Positions 35,401 to 43,512 of a stretch of DNA of 64,000 nucleotides are shown here, piece after piece. The translations under genes and the position numbers were made by a program. Source of the stretch: Daphnia carinata (lineage: Eukaryota > Arthropoda > Branchiopoda > Diplostraca > Daphniidae); the NCBI RefSeq assembly GCF_022539665.2, contig NC_081340.1, positions 1,054,001 through 1,118,000 of the forward strand, in the 5' to 3' direction. A model generated the notes under the pieces. That model had not been told where the DNA came from. It made no database searches and worked only from the letters and a program-made list of their open reading frames with translations. Position 1 is the first letter of the stretch. Every line of letters starts with the position of its first letter.

Positions 35401-36585
35401 TCCCAGTCTCTCCAAATGCTCCCCTGCGTCTTTTCCAAAGATGACCACGTCATCCATGTACACCAAACAATCGGTCCACTTTAATCCTGCCAACACCATG
35501 TCCATCAGTCGTTGGAAAGTGCTCGGAGCTGAGCATAACCCAAACGGCATCACTCGGAACTGGTAGAGGCCATCAGGTGTAACAAATGCTGTCTTCGGCT
35601 TATCGGCTTCCGCAACAGGGACCTGCCAATATCCGCTTTGTAGGTCTACCACACTAAACAAAGCTGCTCCCTCCAGTTTGGATAGAGCATCGTCTATACG
35701 TGGGAGTGGGTACACATCCTTCGTTGTCACCTCATTTAGCCGCCTGTAATCAATGCAGAATCGCCACTTTCCGTCCTTTTTCCGTACTAGGACGACTGGT
35801 GACGACCAGGGGCTTTGGGCCGGCTCTATAACTCCCTGTTTGAGCATTTTGCTGACTTCTTCCTTAATCAATTCTCGCTCCCTCCATGCCCGTCTCCTTG
35901 GCAGCTGTTTAATCTTCGCTGCCCCACCTGTTGGAATCGCATGCTCGAGCACATTACACTGGCCCAAGCACTCCCCACTGTCCGCAAACACATCCTGAAA
36001 CTGTGTGAGCAGATCAATTAGGTCGTTCCGATCCTGCGCCGCCAGAGTTGACGCTACACACTGATCAAACGCCGCTGGTTTCCGCGGTTTTCCCGACCGG
36101 CCCCCGACCTCTTTAGCTGCATCCCTCTCCTCGCTTTCCTCCAACGAGAGATTGCTCGCCTGGTCAATCGGCATTAGGTGACCGATGGAAGTTCCCTCGA
36201 CGATCACGTGATCCACATGGTCAACATTCATCACGTGAACCACTGCTTCTGGCTTCGAGCAGTCGATGAGAGCATGGCCCGCCGAAAGTCCACTATTTTG
36301 CAACAGCTTCTTCGATGGTCTCAGTAACATAATAGGGTCATTTCCCGCTTCAGGGATGGACACTTTTACTGGCACCGCACTTCTCTTCGACACCGTCACA
36401 CACACCGTCACTGTTACTTTCTTCACGGTTTCTTTCCCACCGCTTGCCTCCATATGGATGGCTCCTAGTTCCACTATTGGCGGGTTACTAAAACAGATTT
36501 TCAGCTCTCGGAACAGCTTCAGTAAGTTTCTCCCCATGATAAATTCTGGTCCAAATGTCTTCAAAACCAAGGCTTCACCCTCCAC
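32446..36585 (-). CDS. Gypsy Pol-Env polyprotein: RT, RNase H, integrase and N-terminal envelope domain
   Basis: An intact 1,379-codon frame. Residues 1-40 hold the C-terminal half of the aspartic protease (FIMGRNLL). RT spans about 255-440, with the active-site aspartates in VVDLQSGYWQ and YMDD. RNase H spans about 500-645. The integrase zinc finger is H735/H742/C772/C775, and the catalytic triad is D804, D865 and E900. An acidic linker at 1075-1175 follows. A second hydrophobic leader starts near residue 1203, and a dibasic RRKR processing site lies near 1325, followed by a glycine-rich segment and LFG. This resembles the envelope of errantiviruses and the baculovirus F family. Envelope is usually a separate frame; here it is continuous with pol. 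The frame ends by a TGA inside env. Confidence 0.9.
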   Translation of the reverse strand: MEGEALVLKTFGPEFIMGRNLLKLFRELKICFSNPPIVELGAIHMEASGGKETVKKVTVTVCVTVSKRSAVPVKVSIPEAGNDPIMLLRPSKKLLQNSGLSAGHALIDCSKPEAVVHVMNVDHVDHVIVEGTSIGHLMPIDQASNLSLEESEERDAAKEVGGRSGKPRKPAAFDQCVASTLAAQDRNDLIDLLTQFQDVFADSGECLGQCNVLEHAIPTGGAAKIKQLPRRRAWRERELIKEEVSKMLKQGVIEPAQSPWSSPVVLVRKKDGKWRFCIDYRRLNEVTTKDVYPLPRIDDALSKLEGAALFSVVDLQSGYWQVPVAEADKPKTAFVTPDGLYQFRVMPFGLCSAPSTFQRLMDMVLAGLKWTDCLVYMDDVVIFGKDAGEHLERLGKVLSCFRKANLKLKIEKCAFGNKRVRMLGHVVSKAGIEPDPDHCKAIEMFPGPNLNANEKAKRKWVKSFVGLCSFYRKFVPNFAQVAYPLTTMEGKGVFHWEEPERNSFAELKAALVEAAKLAHPDYSKNFEVHPDACDYGIGAALMQERDGNPMPICFVSRVLNRSERNYTITEKECLAIVWAVKKFRPYIWGTKVVVKTDHHALCWLMTKQELSGRLERWSLALQEYDISIRYKKGSLHEDADALSRYPIQEGEEEAQAAVFPVAAIGLDIGSWAEGQDRVKQWRWIKQVMGKNGATQYGNFMLKEGLLYLKTIRFGQEFDRLCVPPERRKEALSWVHDEPTAGHLGQGKTLEKARQRFDWPKMDRAVTRYVQSCKSCQTRKPDQGKTKGLMEITQVGGPFERIGIDVLGPFPRSRSGNTNIVVAVDYLTKWVEARALPDATARQIAKFFVEDVVLRHGFPRELTSDQGKCFTAEVTREVLALLRLSHRMTVPYHQQANGLVERQNKTLATMLAMYVDESHEDWDEFLGFVTFAYNTARLESTNHTPFMMVYGREAVIPADLLAATGPNQPKLVDAEDLMKAMMELREDVKDRLAIVQQRQKTQYDARASVPPLYEPGDLVLIFRPQRKKGFAEKLLHQYVGPYKVVRQVTELNYELRKPSGKKTIVVHVSQMKKFVVESDDESDSEEESEKVVDAETESGVECVDTGSGEARAEMEAGGARADNDTGPIPEADSEVTPDTDPIGVAVEQPAKRERGRVRCRPLEPIAELDEGLQDEGGSAMDSAAEAPTGRPTRKKRAPGWMKNMLFFTLVCVVGQLVQGNEMKGKFVVTEGAVFHPEGTLALGDSEWVVIYDVPTKRAEQVIKLVTAWIDDMSSAFGKAVTGNFPMEVKPFLEGPALDLAEIKARAERRRREFRELERALKGDGTRRKRGLIDGGGQLLNWLFGTATTKDLEAVHSKLESFDKRGLEVVHLLQEQATLLM

Positions 36586-36595
36586 GGACGCGTTT

Positions 36596-37640
36596 TTATT
36601 CGTGACCGTGAGGGAGACCTTCCCCCCTCGGATTCATCGGCTGTCCATCGGCCGTCACGACCATCGGTCCTTCCCACGGGACTATTTTCAATTTAAATCT
36701 ACTCGCCAACGATGGTGAGATAACTGAAATCACCGCTCCCGTGTCGACCAAAGCATCGACCGGCCGTCCACCAATCCAAATTTCTTCGGTCGGCTGACGA
36801 TCGCCATTGGTCACTTCCGAAGACTGGTCTCCGCCAATCACCGCACAGGCTGCCTTAGGCTCCTCCCCCTCGGGCTTCTTGGGTTTCACCGCAGTCTCCT
36901 TCTTCTTTTCCTTCTGACAGTTTCTCGCGATGTGCCCTTCTTCATCGCAATTAAAACAGCGAAATGGGTTCTTCTTCTTTGGCTTTTTGTTCCAATCGCT
37001 TTTCCCGCCTTCTTTTTCCTTTTTCTTCGAAGGATCCTTTGCCCGGGCTAGCTCGTCCCGCAACTCCTGGATCTGGCGCCGTAGGTCTTGCATTTGGTCA
37101 AGGTCTACTGCTCCCACGGCAGGCTTCTCCCGCTCTCTACGCCTATCCTCATAGCCCCTCTCGTAGGCTGTTTTGACGGCATCCGCGTGAAGCCTCGCCT
37201 CTTCCAAGAAATCTTCACACGTCTTGATGCCCAACACGTAAAGTCTCTCATAAAGGGTTGGGCTCAACCCCCTGAACAGGTGATCTATGCGCACTTCCTC
37301 AGCCATATCCGGCTGGACAATGCGGCACATGTCCAGGACATCATGGTAGTACTCCGTGACGTCCTCGTCCTTGCCTTGGACCCTCATCCGCAGCTTCCTT
37401 TCCGTCTGCCGCTTCAGATTTACCGCCACGAATTGTTTGAGGAACAATGTCTTGAGCCCTCGCACTTCTCTGTAGTGCTCCGGTTCGTCATCCGTTTCGG
37501 CTATGCGAATCTGCTGGTCCTCCCAGTTATCTGGTCGGGCGTTTCTCGCCTCAAGGCCTACAATCCATTTGTAGGCAGGCCCCTCGAGCGAGACGTCAAT
37601 GGCCCTTGCTAGATCGTTATTGGACCAGCGATTATGGCGG
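36596..37640 (-). CDS. Gypsy Gag C-part with zinc knuckle and N-half of protease
   Basis: This frame includes a capsid-like segment (RPDNWEDQQI, VRIDHLFRGL), a CCHC zinc knuckle CFNCDEEGHIARNC near 36955-36915, and the aspartic protease active-site segment ALVDTGAVISVI near 36755-36715. It is separated from the upstream Gag frame by a shift near 37635. It is separated from pol by a shift in a G run near 36625-36632, inside the protease. Two single-base shifts could be decay, sequence error or programmed shifting. Confidence 0.78.
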
Positions 37641-38720
37641 CCGGAGCTTTTCGGGCTCCTTGTAGTGGAACATTGGACGTTCCGCCATGTCTTCCTCTTC
37701 TCCCAAGAATGGATCCCAATCTAGTTCGGGCTCCTCCAGAGACTGTCGGCTCGGCGATCCTCCGACACTGAATCCGCTTCGTCCCTGTCTCACTGTTGTC
37801 GCTTCCTGTGGAGTACTGAACGCTCTAGGTCGTAGGCCTTCGCGCGGGTCTCTTCCTCCCAAGCCTCTCGCCTCCACCGGCTGGCTACTATGGGTACCCG
37901 ACCAACGGTTGATGACCCCAGTGGTATCAGCTTCCACGCCAACTGCGCTTCTTCCGCCGGTCACGTCTTCCACTCGTGCCGACGACCGCCGCACGTCCTG
38001 GCTCCCGGTCAGTAACCCCTTCGTTCCACTGGAATTTGGGTCGCCCGACTTCCTCCGCTGCGACTGGGATATTTGATCGCCTTCGACCGCTTCCGCCTCC
38101 GCTGAGACGGCCTTTACACCGGTACCTTCCTGGACACTGGAGACTGTCGCCTGCGGAATGAGCGACTCGCGGTCGTCACACTCTGCTTGACGTGATCGTG
38201 ATCCCTGATCACGATGAATGACCCGCCCTACTTGTCGCTCTTCGGCTTCCGCCCTGGTCCGTGCTTTTACTCCTCCTTTGTTCCCTACCTCCCGAGCCTC
38301 TTCGTACTGCCTACGTGCAGCTATCGGCCCGACTGCCCCTTCCGACGCACCACTCCCTGCTTCCGGATTCCCAGAATCCTGGTAGCCCTGAGCGTCTTCA
38401 AATTCCTCGCCCTGTGGCTCAGAATCTGACTGGAATTGCGCCTGATCTGGGACTTCCCGCGGTAGGGACTCTTCACTGAGCACACACGTACCTTTTTCTC
38501 CCAAAGTTAGCTCACTCACTCCTCCAGGAGGGCCTCTTGCGCGGCCCTTTGCCCGCACCGGTGCTTCGTTTGCTCCCTGCAATCCCGCTGTCGACCGTGC
38601 TAGGGGTGTTGCCGCCCTCAAACCCGAGTAATAGGTTTGAATCTCCTTGGCTGCCTCTTCTGCCGCCCGTCTACGGCTTCTTTCTCCAGCGGCTGTGACC
38701 ACACTTCTCCCGTGTGACAT
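37632..38720 (-). CDS. Gypsy Gag N-terminal part, charged and low-complexity
   Basis: 362 codons from the ATG at 38720. It is rich in Glu, Arg, Gly and Ser, with acidic and Arg-rich stretches and no globular domain I can name. The last residues (PMFHYKEPEKLRPP) lead by a frame change straight into the next Gag segment, so both were once one protein. Confidence 0.65.
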   Translation of the reverse strand: MSHGRSVVTAAGERSRRRAAEEAAKEIQTYYSGLRAATPLARSTAGLQGANEAPVRAKGRARGPPGGVSELTLGEKGTCVLSEESLPREVPDQAQFQSDSEPQGEEFEDAQGYQDSGNPEAGSGASEGAVGPIAARRQYEEAREVGNKGGVKARTRAEAEERQVGRVIHRDQGSRSRQAECDDRESLIPQATVSSVQEGTGVKAVSAEAEAVEGDQISQSQRRKSGDPNSSGTKGLLTGSQDVRRSSARVEDVTGGRSAVGVEADTTGVINRWSGTHSSQPVEARGLGGRDPREGLRPRAFSTPQEATTVRQGRSGFSVGGSPSRQSLEEPELDWDPFLGEEEDMAERPMFHYKEPEKLRPP

Positions 38721-38867
38721 TCAAACGAGGGGCATCTGAAACAGAGACTTTTGCTTTTAAAGAGTTCTGTTCTCGATGTATGAAGAAAAAAAAGCGCACT
38801 ATTTATCATTCATAGATGCTATGACTGGAATGACTGAATGTTATGGCAAGTTAGTGTCATTGTTATC

Positions 38868-38975
38868 ACCCCCACCTTATAAGCCAGCACCTCAACCTCG
38901 GATGCTATCCAGCACCCTCACCTCGAAATCGGGTGTTATCCATCACCCACCCCTCAACCTGGGATGCTATGCTTC
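38868..38975. repeat. Short minisatellite, about three units of ~30-36 bp
   Basis: Diverged units share CTCAACCT(C/G)GGATGCTAT followed by CCA(G/T)CACCC. It lies just upstream of the gypsy gag and is not an LTR. Confidence 0.6.
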
Positions 38976-39116
38976 ACCCCGCTATACTAACGGGCTATTA
39001 GAAAAGCTATCTCGCTCGGCTATTTCAGAAATTATTGATCAAAAATATGCTGTCGCCTGGCGGGGAATCTTTCCTTTGAAAAAATGACGTTTTCCTTATA
39101 GGCCAGCATCTGGCTT

Positions 39117-39452
39117 TTAGCCAGATCTGGTCGAAAACAATTTGCAAAAAAAAGAGCCAGTTTTCGAAGTTCTTTTTTGAAATACCTCCGGATTTGGTAC
39201 ATTGTCAACTGGCACATCCGTTTCATCTGGTATATCGCTAGTTTCGTCGGGTGCCTCTTCATTAGGCTCGTCGCTTTTTTCGATTTCATCCGGATACTCA
39301 TGTTATTCGTCTGCCTGAGGAGCGGAGTCTTCTACTGGTAGGTCATGATGGTCGTCATTGTTGCTTTCGGTCGAATCCTCAGGATGTTCTTCAGTTTGAG
39401 AATTCAAAAACAAAAAACGAGCGGTCTCCACGGGACGTTTCGTTACTGCCAT
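39117..39452 (-). pseudogene. Acidic low-complexity reading frame with one in-frame stop
   Basis: From the ATG at 39452 a frame of 49 codons ends at a TAA (39305-39303). Beyond it the same frame continues for 61 more codons to 39117. Both halves are rich in Asp, Glu and Pro (SDEPNEEAPDETSDIPDET in the second). The shared composition across the stop suggests a broken gene or an old element ORF. No family recognised. Confidence 0.35.
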
Positions 39453-40304
39453 TGGTCAAGATGGTCTAAAATAGCAGACGAACTGTTTTCGAGAGGAAAA
39501 TGGCGAAAAAATACGGTATTTTAACTTAGACACCTATTGGCTTTGTCTCTGCGCTCTCCGTCTGCGACGTTAGATGACGCTCACGCAGCCAGGGTAGGCC
39601 AGACTGACAAAACAATGCTCCTAGCAGACGACACCCCCAGGCGAACAGAAAACTCGTGAGTAGCTAGCTTTTGTTTAGCTGTCCATCTTTCTGGAAACGA
39701 TATTATCAACCTCTAAGCATCTTGTAAATGTCAGCATAACAATGTCCGCGGGAACTCGTTACACGTCCCCTGACCTTTTCATTTCTGTACTGAATATTTA
39801 CGCGAAGCTCACACGGCAGCAACGAACGTAGAGTGAATGGGTTCCCCTCTTTTATCAAGTAGCGATATCATTGGCTGCATGACACATCACTCCATTAAAC
39901 ACCGAATGGATTAGATTTACTTATGATGAATTTTACATTAGGGGCTTATTCGCTTATCAATGTCAGTCTAGTCTACTTATTATCCGTAGTATCAAGCACA
40001 AACATTTATGACACGTGTAATAACCATGTCAACGAAAAATGACGGCCAATCATTAATATCAATCACATCATTTCCTTTTTATCATAAATTTGTCCTACAC
40101 TCTCACTATATACATTCGATGCTTTTTTTTCACAGGGTGTGTGGGAATACTGTATCTTATGACATTTGGATAACTGAAGAGAGGGATTGCTTCAAAATAA
40201 AGGGGGGAAGGTTTAAAAAAGAAAACAAAAGTAGCTCGGGAGTGTGCAGTCGGTTATTGATAGTGTCCGGAGAATCCCTACATGTGCTTTTAGCCTGATG
40301 CGTG
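39453..40304. other. Non-coding DNA between gypsy region and element H
   Basis: No recognisable gene, repeat or LTR. Moderately AT-rich. Confidence 0.4.
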
Positions 40305-40567
40305 TACATAGGAAAAAAAAAAAAAAAAAAAAAAAATAGGAAACAGTATAGTGAACATCGATTCGCTTCATCTCTCACATGCGTGGGTTGGTCCAGGGAG
40401 GGGTATACCAGGGGGGTTTGTTGAAATTCAAAACGAATAAACGAGAGCAGCGCAGAGGAGGCGACATCTTGATCGATCACAGTAGGCCCATCCGATCGAC
40501 TCCGGATGAGACGGCCAAAAAGGCCCGGAACTTTGAGCCCAAACGGGGAAAAAAAAGGCCCCATGTA
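40305..40567. mobile_element. Small inverted-repeat element H, right copy (263 bp)
   Basis: Starts TACATAGG plus an A run of about 25, and ends CCCCATGTA. Apart from the A run, it is the inverted twin of the element at 30881-31602. It has no coding capacity. Confidence 0.7.
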
Positions 40568-41977
40568 TAGAATTTTTTATTTTCATTTTATTCCAAAGCC
40601 GAGTGGGTTTATATTTCTTTGTTATTTACGTGTTTCATTGATATTTTCCTCTTTTTTCGTAACTCGTAACTTAACCAAAACTGTCGACTGCTTTTTCGGC
40701 AGTCGGTTGAACGCTATGTGCTGAATTAGTTGGCTAATTCACGCCCGACTGGCATCCGCCGCTAATGTTGGTTCTATTCTCGTTTTGTTTCTAATTTACG
40801 CTGATGTCGAATCATGCGCTAAAATTTTTATTTGTTAGTTATTTGGAAAAACAAAGCGGTTAACGAACGTTCATTAGCTGTTTTGAATGAAACACGAGCA
40901 TCTTTGTTTCAATTCGAGCGCCATAACGCTCGACGATTACGCTAATAAGTGCATAAATAAAGCGACGTTCTAAACTATCACATCAATGTCCTCCGGCCTC
41001 GTGGATGTCATTAACAGTTACCACCTTGTCGTAGATATGCAGAAATGGCTCACGTCAACGTCCAAAAAGCTATTTGTTCTTTCTCCCATCCTTTTCAGTG
41101 TTTCTCCTGTTTATTCAGGTGCGATTAGCGCTCGATGTTGTTTTTGCCACTTTGATTATTTTCGCTTATTTAAGCTAGGAGGGGAAAAAATGATCGTTTG
41201 CCATTTCGTATTCCTCGATGACGTCGCGAATGCATGTTTCCTAAATCCCCCTTCTTTCCCTGTCGAGTACAAACGATTTTTAGAGGCCACGTACATCGTC
41301 AGACTATCAATTGTTAAAGAAAAACTGTTGCAAAACGTGTGGAAATTTAGCTTTAAAAAACGTAAATGATCCAATGTCGCTCGAATTGTATTACGTGCGT
41401 TATTAACGCGTTTTCGATTTAATGGTTAAAGCGAGAAGGTCACGTCGTGTAAAACGAGACGGTCGACTTAAAGTCTTAGAATAACGTTCCACTTGTGGGT
41501 CCCCTCCGTACGTTTTTATTTTTTATTTTTTGTTTTTAAGAAAAGGTATTATCGAACAATTTGTTTTTGAAACACTGAACTTAATCTCCAAGTGACAAAA
41601 CGGAACTTGACCAAAAGGACGGGCAAAATTGGTCTTGTTGGCTCACCCATAAACATCAATTCTTCACAAAACGCCTTTCGAAACACGTAAACGTTTTTTT
41701 TCGTACTAGAAAAGGATTATAGGTGTGCACGATTGGCTGTGGCTGATGCCATTCTTTGTTTTTTTTTCTGGATGAAAATTGTGTTGTATCGTAACCAACT
41801 CTTTTTTGAGGGGGGGGAGAGAACAAGATACACGTCCAAGGGAAGCCGCCACCTACTGAGCTCGTGTTCCCTTCCAGTCTTTTCTTTTCTTTAAAGAGTC
41901 GTGCTGTTATTTTTTTATATTCCTATATATATTCCATTTTTTATATTCCTTCCCATCACGGTGCTGCGCGCCCAGGG

Positions 41978-42014
41978 TATAAGGTACGGCGAGAGCGGCA
42001 CAGACCTTCAGTTG
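41978..42014 (+). promoter_or_regulatory. Core promoter: TATA box, arthropod initiator, DPE-like site
   Basis: TATAAG at 41978-41983 is followed at the expected distance by TCAGTT at 42008-42013, matching the arthropod initiator with +1 at 42010 (TATA start at -32). At +28 to +32 GCACG matches the DPE consensus RGWYV at four of five positions. It probably drives the transcript whose signal-peptide exon begins at 43414. Confidence 0.6.
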
Positions 42015-43424
42015 CCGACTCGTCGTCGTCCTGACAGCACGCTCGTGTTTGTGTCTCATTCTTTTTCAATCGTGTCCAACATTTTTTGGTTAAATCGAGA
42101 ACCTTTTTAAAAGATTTAATTAGTGAATCTTCATAATTTTGAATTGATTGGCAATTTGATAGTGTTGTTGACTTAGAAAAGAATTGGATATCTTGTGTGT
42201 GCGCGTGGACTGTTTGCCAATTAGTGCTATAAACAAAAAACGAAACAAAAAGTGAGAAAACAGTGTTTGTTGAACCGGGTCGTCATCGTAGACGCGTGGC
42301 CGCGCGAGTCAATTGAATTTGAAAAAAAGGGGACACATAGAAATAAAAGGATTGTAGTGTTTGTTTGTTTTGTTTGTTTTTTTTGAAGGAAAAAGAAATC
42401 TGAGATTGACATTAGTATTCTTCGTTTCGTGATGCTTTTATAATAATAATAATAAAAAAGGGGTACATTTCGGGCCCAACCCGTCATCATTCACGAAAGT
42501 CTAGGAGTGTATCACACCCCGCGCTCTTTTCCCTTTCCTCAAGGTAAAAAGAAAAACAATCTATTGAAGATGCGAAAGTGAAAGGTTTTATTTGATATAT
42601 AATGGCGAATAAGTGTTTTTACACCTGAGCGATCCATTATAAAAACGAAAATTTTCTCCCACAGTGTTTGATTAATTTCAACAAAGTTTCGCGGCTCATT
42701 CATTCTCTGAACGCACTTTTTATTTAGCTCTCCAAAGGACAAATCTGTTTCGAAAATAATCGCCTCAAAGTTACAGTTGAATACTAAATGAATTTTGCCT
42801 TTATTTACCTGTTGTTTCGCTTGTTGGAAATGTGATACTAGCACCACGGGACGTTTCGTATCTGATTCATCTCGGATGTTTTGTTTTGTTTTGTTGTTTT
42901 TGCTTGTGCGGGACGTGTCGTGAAGAACATTTTGTCTGCCTCTTTTGCTCGTAGAAAAAAGAAGCATTTTGTTTCGAGTGGGGGCATTGCTACCCGATTG
43001 GATAACCATCTGATCTTTTGCGCTTCTCAAGGACCTTGGGGGGGGGGGGGTGTTGGATGTCCACCACCGATTCATTTCTCGTTGACACGCAACAAGAAGA
43101 GGCAAAAACAAAAATTTGAAAAGAAATCGTTTTTTTTTTCAAATGTAAATGTGCGGTCTTTTTCTTGTGGAATGAATTGCTGACCTTAAAGAAAAAAAAA
43201 GGGGGGGGGGCGGAAATGGCGGTTTACATGCGTTTGCTGTTTCATGTAGAGGCGCCTCTTTCATTTTGAAAAGTTGCGCGTTTTGTGCGCTGTGTCTTTG
43301 GGTACTTGACGTTTCCCTTTTTTCATAAGTCGTCTATTTCAAGTCACTTTTTGGTCATTAAAAACTATCGTCTTTCAAATCCTTTTTTCTCTCGCTCTCT
43401 CTCTTTTCAATAGATTCAACAGCC

Positions 43425-43512
43425 ATGATGAAGTACCAGCTCAACGAGACGCCGGCCGTAGTGTTGATGTTGCTGAGCCTCTTGAGCTCCCCCGTCGGCG
43501 CCAACATCTTCG
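43425..43512 (+). CDS. First coding exon (signal peptide) of an unidentified secreted or membrane protein
   Basis: A strong pyrimidine tract and CAATAG acceptor precede 43414. Two ATGs at 43425 and 43428 open a frame reading MMKYQLNETPAVV, then a hydrophobic core (LMLLSLLSS) and a small-residue cleavage region (PVGA). It ends at a consensus donor (CTTCG|GTAAGT) after 29 codons plus one base. Codon use is GC-rich, unlike the surrounding AT-rich DNA, which supports real coding. No continuing exon was recognised in the following 6 kb, so the next intron is long or the assembly is broken. Confidence 0.68.

Larger units (their letters stand above)
31603..38760 (-). mobile_element. Ty3/gypsy element with envelope-like domain; no LTRs found
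   Basis: The order on the minus strand is gag (38720-37632), gag zinc knuckle and protease (about 37635-36596), then reverse transcriptase, RNase H, integrase and an envelope-like domain (36585 to about 31690). I could not find a matched LTR pair: the sequence between the end of env and the flanking element is only about 90 bases, and nothing like it recurs above 38760. The 3' end has AATAAATAAA near 31627. Inverted copies of element H lie at 30881-31602 and 40305-40567. Confidence 0.85.

Noticed and set aside
38868-38975. Possible 5' LTR of the gypsy element
   Set aside because: It is a short minisatellite and nothing like it recurs at the 3' end near 31600.
40986-41369. Plus-strand open frame of 127 codons
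   Set aside because: No recognisable family, no splice context, and an abrupt mixture of composition; likely chance in a low-stop region.
42539-43111. Minus-strand open frame of 190 codons
   Set aside because: It lies across the probable 5' intron of the signal-peptide gene and shows no domain; likely chance.
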